Assembly (NCBI RefSeq): GCF_039543385.1
Contig: NZ_BAABJQ010000020.1
Location: forward strand, 1-64,000
Source: Rugosimonospora acidiphila
GTDB taxonomy: Bacteria; Actinomycetota; Actinomycetes; Mycobacteriales; Micromonosporaceae
DNA length: 64,000 nucleotides
Direction: 5' to 3'
Made by a program: the position numbers and the translations under genes
Notes under the pieces: model-generated
Told to the model about the DNA's origin: nothing
The model's database searches: none
What the model saw: the letters and a program-made list of their open reading frames with translations, nothing else
Shown: one piece after another, positions 17,564 to 24,761 of the stretch
Position numbering within the stretch: the first letter of the stretch is position 1
Layout of the letters: each line of letters opens with the position of its first letter

Positions 17564-18834
17564 GAACGCGCAAGGGATTCGCGATTCTCGGCTTGGCGAC
17601 GGTCCTGGCGGGCATGAGCGCCTGCACGGCGACGGGCTCGTCGGGCGGCGACGACGGAGGCAAGGTCACCTTGTCGGTGTGGTCCTGGCGTCCCGAGGAC
17701 GCGGCCACCTACAAGCAGATCTTCGCCGAGTTCCACGCGGCGCACCCGAACATCACCGTCGACTTCAAGCCGTACAAGTCGACGGAGTACAACACGATTC
17801 TCTCCACCGGACTGACCCAGGCGGGCGGCCCGGACGTGATGCAGTTGCGTTCGTACGGGTTGGCGCAGCCGCTGATCCAGGCGGGCAACCTGGTCGCGCT
17901 AGACGGCAAGGTGACCGGGTTGGCCAACTTCGACCCCACGGCGCTGGATGGCGCGCGGGGCAAGCAGGACCACAAGGTGTACGGCGTCCCGCTGGAGATG
18001 TCGACGTTCCAGATCTACTACAACAAGGACATCTTCTCGAAGTACGGCGTGACGCCGCCGACCACCTGGGACCAGATGATCGCCGACGCGAAAACCTTGC
18101 AGGGCAAGGGCATCACCCCGTTCGCCGCGGCCGGTAAGGACACCTGGCTGCTCCCGCTGTACGACGACGCCTTCGCCGCGACCCGGTACGGCGGCCCGGC
18201 CTTCGAGGGGAAGGTGCTCGGCGGAAAGGCGAAGTTCACCGACCCCGACTATGTCGCCGCGCTCGATGTGATGAACCAGCTCAAGCCGTACTTCCCGAAG
18301 GACCAGATGGGTCTCGCCGAGACCGACGTGCAGACGCTGTTCGCCACCGGCAAGGCGGCGATGATCCCCGAGGGATCGTTCGCGCTCGCGCCGATGAAGG
18401 CCATCAACCCGAACCTGAACCTCGGGGTGTTCAACGCACCGCCGGCGCCCGGGGCGCTGGTGAGCAACCCGCTGGAGGTCGGCTGGGTGGACGCCTCGTA
18501 CGGCCTGTCCGCGAAGTCCAAGCACCAGAAAGAGGCGCTGGAACTGCTGCAGTGGATGACCACCGCCGACTTCGGGCACCTGGTCGCCGACGACCTGAAG
18601 CAGGTGTCGCTGATCAAGGGCGTGCAGTCGGCCGACCCGCTGTTGGGGCAGATGGTGCAGGACTACACGGCCGCGCCGACGCCGTACCTGATGCTGGTCG
18701 ATTTCCGCTACGGCACTCCGCTGGGCAGCGACCTGGAGGCGGCCGGTCTGCAGAAGATGCTGCTCGGCCAGCAGTCCGCCAGCCAGGTGGCCGGTGACAT
18801 CCAGAACGGCATCTCGCAATGGTTCACGCCGTAG
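17560..18834 (+). CDS. ABC sugar-binding lipoprotein (family 1 solute-binding protein)
   Basis: 424 aa. A lipoprotein signal with the lipobox LAGMSAC puts the acyl-Cys at residue 22. The mature protein starts with a Gly/Ser linker and the typical VTLSVWSWRPEDAATYKQIFAEFHAAHPNITV. Conserved parts include GPDVMQL, YGVPLEMSTFQIYYNKDIF and AMIPEGSFAL. The ATGA overlap with murQ shows translational coupling. With the two permeases it forms a carbohydrate uptake porter. Because it is coupled to murQ, the ligand is probably MurNAc, GlcNAc-MurNAc or muropeptide-derived sugar, in place of the PTS MurP used by other bacteria; the ligand is inferred, not seen. Confidence 0.9.
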   Translation: MRTRKGFAILGLATVLAGMSACTATGSSGGDDGGKVTLSVWSWRPEDAATYKQIFAEFHAAHPNITVDFKPYKSTEYNTILSTGLTQAGGPDVMQLRSYGLAQPLIQAGNLVALDGKVTGLANFDPTALDGARGKQDHKVYGVPLEMSTFQIYYNKDIFSKYGVTPPTTWDQMIADAKTLQGKGITPFAAAGKDTWLLPLYDDAFAATRYGGPAFEGKVLGGKAKFTDPDYVAALDVMNQLKPYFPKDQMGLAETDVQTLFATGKAAMIPEGSFALAPMKAINPNLNLGVFNAPPAPGALVSNPLEVGWVDASYGLSAKSKHQKEALELLQWMTTADFGHLVADDLKQVSLIKGVQSADPLLGQMVQDYTAAPTPYLMLVDFRYGTPLGSDLEAAGLQKMLLGQQSASQVAGDIQNGISQWFTP

Positions 18835-18911
18835 CCAGGCACGCGGCACCCAGGGCTCGGGCCGGTCGTGGCCGACGCAACGCCGCGACCGGCACGAGCC
18901 CGGTGCCACGA

Positions 18912-19820
18912 ATGAAGTGGCGCAAGGCCGGCTGGTTCCTGCTGCCGGCGTTCCTGCTGTACACCGTGTTCGTCGTGTACCCGCTGGTGTCCGCGCTCGC
19001 CGACAGCTTCTGGCGCTGGCAGGGCACGGCGCGCGGCGGCTTCGCCGGGATGGCCAACTTCACCGGACTGTTCACCACGTTCCCGCTCAACCACCAGCTC
19101 TGGCCCGCGTTCTGGCACACCGCCGTGTTCTTCGTCGGCACCATGGTCGTGCAGAACACCTTCGGCCTGCTGGTCGCGGTCCTGCTGACCGAGCTGCGTT
19201 GGGCCAGGCGGTTCCTGCAGACCGTCTACACGCTGCCGTACCTGGTCGGCGGGCTGGTCGTCGGATACCTGTGGAGCCTGCTACTGAGCCCCAGTTTCGG
19301 ACCGGTCAACGCGACCCTGGAGGCCGTCGGGCTGGGCTCGTTCGCCAGGCCCTGGCTCGGCGACCCGGCTCTCGCCCTGCCGGTGGTGATCCTGGTCAAC
19401 GCGTGGCAGTACGTTGGGTTTCCGGTGCTGCTGTTCGGCGCCGCGCTGGCCGGTTTGCCGCCGGAGTACGCGGAGGCCGCCCGGGTGGACGGGGCGAACG
19501 CCGCGCAGCGGTTCTTCCGGGTCACCCTGCCGCTGCTGCTCCCGTCGATCGGCGTGGTGTCGATCCTCACGTTCATCGGCTCCTTCAACACCTTCGAGCT
19601 GGTGTACGCGCTGGAGGGCGCGCAGGGCAACCAACCCACCGGGCCGGGCGGCGCCACCGACGTGCTCGGCCTCATCTTCTACCGGGTCGCCTTTCAGGAG
19701 GGCGGCGTGGACGCGATAGGGCAGTCCTCGGCGCTGGCGGTGCTGCTGTTCCTGTTCATCTTCGGCATCGCCGTGCTCGCCAACCGCGTGGTCCGCCGTC
19801 GGGAGGCGACACTGACGTGA
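18912..19820 (+). CDS. ABC sugar permease, MalF type
   Basis: 302 aa from the ATG at 18912 (MKWRKAGWFLLPAFLLYTVFVVYPL); a GTG at 18903 is possible and the longer frame from 18819 is Arg-rich and untypical. Six membrane spans are expected and visible as hydrophobic blocks. The EAA loop reads EYAEAARVDGANAAQRFFRVTLPLL, the contact for the ATPase. The stop overlaps the next start by 4 bases (GTGA). Second component of the murQ-linked importer. Confidence 0.9.
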   Translation: MKWRKAGWFLLPAFLLYTVFVVYPLVSALADSFWRWQGTARGGFAGMANFTGLFTTFPLNHQLWPAFWHTAVFFVGTMVVQNTFGLLVAVLLTELRWARRFLQTVYTLPYLVGGLVVGYLWSLLLSPSFGPVNATLEAVGLGSFARPWLGDPALALPVVILVNAWQYVGFPVLLFGAALAGLPPEYAEAARVDGANAAQRFFRVTLPLLLPSIGVVSILTFIGSFNTFELVYALEGAQGNQPTGPGGATDVLGLIFYRVAFQEGGVDAIGQSSALAVLLFLFIFGIAVLANRVVRRREATLT

Positions 19821-20716
19821 CCGTGCTGAACGAGCAGGCGATTCGCACCGGTGCCCGGCCCGCCGTGACGCGCCGCCGCGCCAGGCGCCGCACGCCGCGC
19901 GAGCGGCTGGTGCTCGCGCTGGGCATCCTGCTGCTGTGGGGGTACGCGGCCGTGGCGCTGGCGCCGATGGTCGTGATGGTGATCGACTCGTTGCGGCCGA
20001 ACGCGCTGGTGCTGTCGGATCCGCTGGGCCTACCGAAATCGCTGAACTTCTCCAGCTACGCGACGGCGTGGACCCAGGCGTCGTTCGCGACCTACGTGCG
20101 CAACTCGGCGCTGGTCACCATCGCCGCCGTGGCGCTGGACGTGTGCGTGTCGCTGCCGGCGTCCTATGTGCTCGGTCGCTACCAGTTCCGCGGCAGCGGC
20201 ATGCTCATCGCGTACTTCCTGTCCGGGCTGATGCTCCCGATCCGGCTGGGCATCCTGCCCATCTTCTACCTGCTCGGCAGCTTCGGCATGATCGACTCCC
20301 GGCTGGGGCTCGTGCTGGTGTACGCGGCCAGCGGAGTGCCCTTCTCGGTGTTCATCATGTCGGCGTTCTTCCGCGGGCTGCCCCGGGAACTGGAGGAGGC
20401 CGCGCGCATCGACGGCGCGGGCGAGTTTCACATCTTCGCGCGCGTCATGGTGCCGCTGGTGCGGCCGGCCATCGCCACGGTGGTGGTGTTCCGCTTCGTA
20501 CCGCTGTGGAACGACTTCTTCTTCCCCCTGGTCCTGCTGCGCACCACCGGTAAATACACGCTGCCGGTCGGGCTCACCCAGTTCTTCGGCGAGTTCCAGA
20601 CCAACTGGTCGGCACTGTTCGCCGGGCTGGTCATCGCCACCCTCCCCCTGGTGATCCTGTTCGTGGTGGCCACCAAGCAGCTCGTCGCCGGACTGACCGC
20701 GGGAATGGGCCGGTAA
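19817..20716 (+). CDS. ABC sugar permease, MalG type
   Basis: 299 aa from the GTG at 19817, which overlaps the upstream stop. A basic N-terminus (RRRARRRTPRER) precedes six membrane spans. The EAA loop is ELEEAARIDGAGEFHIFARVMVPLV. The C-terminal WNDFFFPLVLLRT segment is typical of this subfamily. No ATP-binding subunit gene follows, so the importer must share an ATPase encoded elsewhere, as known for MsiK-served sugar porters of actinomycetes. Last gene of the murQ operon; 40 bases from the convergent LacI gene. Confidence 0.9.
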   Translation: MTVLNEQAIRTGARPAVTRRRARRRTPRERLVLALGILLLWGYAAVALAPMVVMVIDSLRPNALVLSDPLGLPKSLNFSSYATAWTQASFATYVRNSALVTIAAVALDVCVSLPASYVLGRYQFRGSGMLIAYFLSGLMLPIRLGILPIFYLLGSFGMIDSRLGLVLVYAASGVPFSVFIMSAFFRGLPRELEEAARIDGAGEFHIFARVMVPLVRPAIATVVVFRFVPLWNDFFFPLVLLRTTGKYTLPVGLTQFFGEFQTNWSALFAGLVIATLPLVILFVVATKQLVAGLTAGMGR

Positions 20717-20756
20717 GCCGCTCGGCCGGCGGTCTTCAGCAACGGGCGGGCGGAAG

Positions 20757-21785
20757 TCAGGGGGGCGGCGGGGCCGTCGAGGCCCGGATCTCCAGGCGGG
20801 TCGCCAGCTCGACGTGGTGGGAGGCGATGGCCTCGCCGGCCCGCAGCCGCAGCAGGGTCTGCACGGCCAGCTCACCCATCTCCCGCAGCGGCTGGTGCAC
20901 GGTGGTCAGCGGCGGTGCGGTCGACGCCGCCGCGTACGTGTCGTCGAACCCGACCACGCTGAGGTCCTGCGGCACCCGCAGGCCGGTGAGCCGCGCGGCC
21001 TCCAGCACGCCGAAGGCGATCTGATCGGAGCCGGCGAAGATGGCGGTGGGGCGGTCGGGCCCGTCGAGCCACGGCAGCGCCTCCCGCACCCCGGTGTCGT
21101 AGCTGAACGAACCGGTTGCCACCGGCCCGGTCGGGATGGCCGCCCGCTCCAGCGCCGCCCGGTACCCGTGCAGTCGCGCCACCGAGCAGGCCAGCGTGGG
21201 CAGCCCGCTGATGTGCCCGATCCGCCGGTGCCCGAGCCCGAGCAGGTGCTCGGTCGCGGCGACGCCACCGGTGAAATTCGTCGAGCCGATGCTGGTGAAC
21301 TTCGTGCTGGGCAGGTTGATGGTGTCGATGACGACCATCGGCAGGCCCGCCTCGTGGAATCGCGCGATCTGTTCCGAGGTGAGCACCGAGGTCACGATGA
21401 TGATGCCGTCGCGCCCGGACGCGCTGACCCGCCTGGCCCACTCGCGCGGGGTGTCCCCGGTGTGCCGCTTAGGTATCACCGTCACTCCCCCGGTGGCACC
21501 CGCGTCGGCGGCGCCGTTGACGATCTCGGCCGCGTACGGGTTGAGCAGGTCGTCGAAGACGATTTCCACGAACCGCTCCTCGCCGCGGCCGCGGCCGGAG
21601 ACCGGCACGTACCGCAGGTCGCGGATGGCTTCCTCGACCCGCGCCCGGGTCGCGGCGGACACGTCGAGGCGCCCGTTGACCACCTTGGAGACGGTGGGCA
21701 TGCTGACGCCTGCGGCCGCGGCGACGGCCGCCAGGGTCGTTCGGCGAGCGGACTCCGAAATGTTTTCGGGGTCGTCGATCCCCAC
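20757..21785 (-). CDS. LacI-family transcriptional regulator, xylanase-linked
   Basis: About 342 aa. The start is taken at GTG 21785 (or TTG 21788), with GGGAG upstream; a longer frame to 22061 would add unrelated residues. The N-terminal HTH is TTLAAVAAAAGVSMPTVSKVVNGRLDVSAATRARVEEA, with the hinge region after it. The periplasmic-binding-protein-like sugar sensor domain (about 75-335) contains FVEIVFDDLLNPYAAEIVNGA, GFDDTYAAASTAPPLTTVHQP and ATRLEIRAS. It is divergent from the GH10 xylanase at 22184. CCGAAA-TTTTCGG palindromes lie inside its own first codons and in the shared promoter, pointing to autoregulation and repression of xylanases. Effector is unknown, probably a xylo-oligosaccharide. 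Confidence 0.92.
   Translation of the reverse strand: MGIDDPENISESARRTTLAAVAAAAGVSMPTVSKVVNGRLDVSAATRARVEEAIRDLRYVPVSGRGRGEERFVEIVFDDLLNPYAAEIVNGAADAGATGGVTVIPKRHTGDTPREWARRVSASGRDGIIIVTSVLTSEQIARFHEAGLPMVVIDTINLPSTKFTSIGSTNFTGGVAATEHLLGLGHRRIGHISGLPTLACSVARLHGYRAALERAAIPTGPVATGSFSYDTGVREALPWLDGPDRPTAIFAGSDQIAFGVLEAARLTGLRVPQDLSVVGFDDTYAAASTAPPLTTVHQPLREMGELAVQTLLRLRAGEAIASHHVELATRLEIRASTAPPPP
21755..21769. promoter_or_regulatory. Operator-like palindrome in the LacI 5' coding region
   Basis: CCGAAATGTTTTCGG, 15 bases with a 1-base longer centre than the other copies. It overlaps codons 6-11 of the LacI gene. Position suggests a roadblock or autorepression site. Confidence 0.55.
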
Positions 21786-21984
21786 CAAGCACTCCCGTCG
21801 GTCGGCTGAGTCTCCCAGTCTGCAATTTGGGCGCCGGCCCGGCAAGACCTCGGGCGGTGGTCGTCGGCCCGGCGGATGCTCCCAGTCCCTCGCGGCGGAT
21901 TTCCTTGCTCCGGGCAAGTCAGCAAGTCGAATCGCGCACGCCCGGCCGGACCGCCGGCACCGACCAGCGGCGAGGTGCCGGACC

Positions 21985-22002
21985 ATCCGAAAATTTTCGG
22001 AT
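21985..22002. promoter_or_regulatory. Perfect 18-base operator palindrome between lacI and xylanase
   Basis: ATCCGAAAATTTTCGGAT is a perfect palindrome midway in the divergent region. It has the strongest symmetry of the five related sites in the window and is probably the main operator of the LacI-family protein. Confidence 0.8.
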
Positions 22003-22098
22003 CCTCTCGATCGGCAAACCAGGCGCTCAGGCTGGCTTCTTGACCGGAGACTCGAAGACATCTACGGTGCTGATTATCGACATGCGTCGCCATCATTT

Positions 22099-22112
22099 CC
22101 GAAACTTTTCGG
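22099..22112. promoter_or_regulatory. Xylanase-proximal operator (CCGAAACTTTTCGG)
   Basis: 72 bases before the xylanase start, where it would overlap or follow the promoter. It agrees with the CGAAACTTTCG-like sites known upstream of actinomycete xylanase genes, and with the copy at 4727-4740. Confidence 0.75.
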
Positions 22113-22183
22113 CACCTCCCCGGTGCCTTCGTCCCCGCTCCCCGATGGCGACGCACACCCCCCGATAGAAGGGAACACCGTCC

Positions 22184-23713
22184 ATGGCCACGGATGTTGG
22201 CCCCGATCCGCACCGGTCACTGCCGCCCGGGCCGGCCCGGGCGCCCCGGCGTCCCCGCCGGCGGCGGCTGGCCGCGACCCTGACCGCCACCGTCGGCGGC
22301 GTCGCCGCGGCGGCGATGGTCGCGGTCTTCGCGGCCAGCCCCGCGTCGGCCGCCTCGCCCCTGCGCCAACTGGCCGAGGCGCAGGGTCGCTACTTCGGCA
22401 CGGCGGTGACGCAGAACATGCTGTCGAACTCCACCGTGACCAACCTGGCCGGTGCCCAGTTCGACATGGTCACCCCCGGCAACGAGATGAAGTGGGACAC
22501 CACCGAGCCCGGCAACGGGTCCTACAACTACGGCCCCGGCGACCAGATCGTGTCCTTCGCCCAATCGCACAGCATGCGGGTGCGCGGGCACAACCTCGTC
22601 TGGCACAGCCAACTGCCCAGTTGGGTGTCGAGCCTGCCGACCAACCAGGTACAGGCGGCCATGGAGGCCCACATCACCAACGAGGTCACCCACTACAAGG
22701 GCAAGGTCTACTCCTGGGACGTCGTCAACGAACCCTTCGACGACAGCGGCAACCTGCGCACCGACGTCTTCTACCAGGCCATGGGTACCGGCTACATCGC
22801 CGACGCGCTGCGCACCGCGCGGGCCGCCGACCCCAACGCCAAGCTGTACCTCAACGACTACAACATCGAGGGCAGCGGCGCCAAGGCCAACGCCATGTAC
22901 AACCTCGTCTCCTCACTGAAATCCCAGGGCGTACCGCTGGACGGCGTGGGCTTCGAGAGCCACTTCATCGTCGGCCAGGTGCCCTCCACCATGCAGGCCA
23001 ACCTGCAACGTTTCGCCGCGCTCGGCCTGGACGTCGCGGTCACCGAACTCGACGACCGCATGCCCACCCCGGCCAGCCAGGCCAACCTCAACCAACAGGC
23101 CACCGACTACGGCAACGTCGTCAAGTGGTGCCTGGCCATCTCCCGCTGCGTCGGCGTGTCGCAGTGGGCCGTCGGTGACCCCGACTCCTGGATCCCCAGC
23201 GCCTTCCCCGGCTACGGCGCGGCCACCATGTACGACAGCAACTACCAGCCCAAGACCGCGTACAACTCCGTGGTCACCGCGTTGAGCGGCGGCAGCACCC
23301 CGCCCCCCACCACCGCTCCACCGACCACCGCACCGCCCACCACCGCACCCCCCACCACCGCACCCCCCACCACGGCTCCCCCGACCGGCGGCGCCGGTGG
23401 CTGCCGGGTCGGCGACACCATCAGCGCCTGGAACACCGGCCTGACGGCGAACCTCACCATCACCAACACCGGCAGCACTCCCATCAACGGCTGGTCCCTG
23501 GTCTTCACCCTCCCCAGTGGACAGACCATCACCTCCGGCTGGAACGCGACGTACACCCCCACCAGCGGGCCGGTCACCGCCACCAACCTCGGCTACAACG
23601 GCAGCCTGCCCGCGGGTGGCTCCACCACCATCGGGTTCCAGGCCAACCACACCGGCAACACCGCCGCACCCACCAGCTTCAGCCTCAACGGCCGAGCCTG
23701 CGCCCTCGGCTGA
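22184..23713 (+). CDS. Secreted GH10 endo-beta-1,4-xylanase with CBM2
   Basis: 509 aa. An unusually long, Arg/Pro-rich N-region (about 29 residues) precedes the hydrophobic core and the cleavage region ASPASA-ASP near residue 57. The GH10 domain covers about 58-375, with acid/base E183 (WDVVNEPF) and nucleophile E289 (VTELDDR). The linker has five consecutive PPTTA units encoded by 15-base tandem repeats (about 23310-23385). A CBM2 follows (about 403-509), with the Cys pair GGCRVG ... NGRACALG. GAAGGGAA lies 11 bases before the ATG. Divergent from the LacI gene, with two operator palindromes between. A 14-base-pair terminator follows. Confidence 0.96.
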   Translation: MATDVGPDPHRSLPPGPARAPRRPRRRRLAATLTATVGGVAAAAMVAVFAASPASAASPLRQLAEAQGRYFGTAVTQNMLSNSTVTNLAGAQFDMVTPGNEMKWDTTEPGNGSYNYGPGDQIVSFAQSHSMRVRGHNLVWHSQLPSWVSSLPTNQVQAAMEAHITNEVTHYKGKVYSWDVVNEPFDDSGNLRTDVFYQAMGTGYIADALRTARAADPNAKLYLNDYNIEGSGAKANAMYNLVSSLKSQGVPLDGVGFESHFIVGQVPSTMQANLQRFAALGLDVAVTELDDRMPTPASQANLNQQATDYGNVVKWCLAISRCVGVSQWAVGDPDSWIPSAFPGYGAATMYDSNYQPKTAYNSVVTALSGGSTPPPTTAPPTTAPPTTAPPTTAPPTTAPPTGGAGGCRVGDTISAWNTGLTANLTITNTGSTPINGWSLVFTLPSGQTITSGWNATYTPTSGPVTATNLGYNGSLPAGGSTTIGFQANHTGNTAAPTSFSLNGRACALG

Positions 23714-23722
23714 CCCCGAACC

Positions 23723-23775
23723 GGTGCCGGCCCGGGAGGGTCCGGGCAGCAACACAGGCCACCCGGGCCGGCACC
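23723..23775. terminator. Terminator-type inverted repeat
   Basis: A perfect 14-base stem (23723-23736 with 23762-23775) and 25-base loop, 10 bases after the xylanase stop. Confidence 0.7.
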
Positions 23776-23852
23776 CTCACCCAGCACGCGACCGAACCGC
23801 GAGGCGGACCCCGCTCGACCGGGTCCGCCCGCGGCGCGGTCCGAGACCCGAA

Positions 23853-23903
23853 CGACCGTCTGGCTCGGCGCGTCTGGCGCCGCGCCACGACCCAGACCTG
23901 CCG
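23853..23903. repeat. Dispersed hairpin repeat, copy 2 (inverted, diverged)
   Basis: The reverse complement reads GGTCTGGGTCGTGGCGCGGC, then GCCAGACGCGCCGAGCCAGAC. It shares the core of the copies at 12887 and 56640, but only the inner GTCTGG/CCAGAC arms still pair. It lies 20 bases upstream of the deacetylase start. Confidence 0.65.
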
Positions 23904-23922
23904 AACCTCACGGGGGAGACAG

Positions 23923-24579
23923 ATGGACACCGGTCACCGGCTCATCGAGACGCCGGCCACCCACCTCGCCGATCTCCGTTACGAGAGCGGCTGCGTAGCG
24001 CTGACCTTCGACGACGGCCCCGACCCCACCTGGACCGGCCAGGTACTCGACCTGCTCGAGGAGAGCGGCACACCGGCCACGTTCTTCGTGCTCGGCAGGA
24101 TGATCAGGGGTCACGAGCGGATACTCCGGCGGATGGTCCGGCTGGGCTGCTCGGTGCAGGTACACGCGTGGGAACACGTGCGGATGACCGATCAGCCCGC
24201 CGACCGGCGGCGGGTGGACATCGACCGGACCCGGCGACTCATCCGGGAGGTCACCGGCCACGACCCCAGCTGCGTGCGACCGCCCGAGGGGCGCGTCGAC
24301 GCCGACGTGATCGACAGCATCGAGTCCGCCGGCCTGACCCCGGTCTTCTGGAGCGTGCACGGCCGCGACTGGACCCGGCCGGGCGTCGCCGCCATCGAGG
24401 GCGACGTGCTCGCCGGCCTGCACGACGGCGCGGTGGTGCTGCTGCACGACGGTGGGGGCGACCGGTCACAGACCGTAGCCGCGGTACCGCGGATCATCGA
24501 GGCGATCAAGGACCGCGCGCTGCGGCCGGTCAGCCTGTCCGCCCCGCCTCGATCGCACCGTGACCACCCGAACGGGTGA
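23923..24579 (+). CDS. Polysaccharide deacetylase, CE4/NodB family
   Basis: 218 aa without a signal peptide. The NodB domain spans about 24-205. TFDDGPDP (residues 28-35) gives the catalytic base and metal Asp, HAWEH (about 81-85) corresponds to the HxxxH metal motif, RPPEGR to motif 3, and VLLHDGGG carries the catalytic His motif. CE4 enzymes remove N- or O-acetyl groups from chitin, peptidoglycan or xylan. Next to a xylanase an acetyl-xylan role is possible, but the lack of an export signal argues for a cytosolic substrate. The ATG follows GGGGGAG. Monocistronic between the terminator region and the CopCD-like gene. Confidence 0.9.
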   Translation: MDTGHRLIETPATHLADLRYESGCVALTFDDGPDPTWTGQVLDLLEESGTPATFFVLGRMIRGHERILRRMVRLGCSVQVHAWEHVRMTDQPADRRRVDIDRTRRLIREVTGHDPSCVRPPEGRVDADVIDSIESAGLTPVFWSVHGRDWTRPGVAAIEGDVLAGLHDGAVVLLHDGGGDRSQTVAAVPRIIEAIKDRALRPVSLSAPPRSHRDHPNG

Positions 24580-24727
24580 CCCTCGCACCCGCTCAACCGG
24601 CGTGTCACCGGACCGTCACCGGCGCGTTACCGGCGGCGGTCCACTACAGACGGTCAGATCGCCCGGCCGGTTCAGCCGGCCGGCGATGACCCATGTCTCA
24701 AATTTCGCGCTCCCCCGGGATGGCTGT

Positions 24728-24761
24728 ATAGCTTAGCCTTACCTAACTATGCCTTACCTAA
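24728..24761. promoter_or_regulatory. Two overlapping iron boxes (IdeR/DmdR type)
   Basis: 24728-24746 (ATAGCTTAGCCTTACCTAA) agrees at 17 of 19 positions with the degenerate DtxR/IdeR consensus TWAGGTWAGSCTWACCTWA. 24743-24761 agrees at about 15 of 19 and covers the start codon at 24749. The first also contains a TATA-like -10 (24727-24732), so binding should block transcription initiation. Confidence 0.75.

Noticed and set aside
18819..18911. N-terminal extension of the MalF-type permease
   Set aside because: Arg/Ala-rich translation overlapping the binding-protein stop, not seen in permeases; ATG at 18912 fits the family start.
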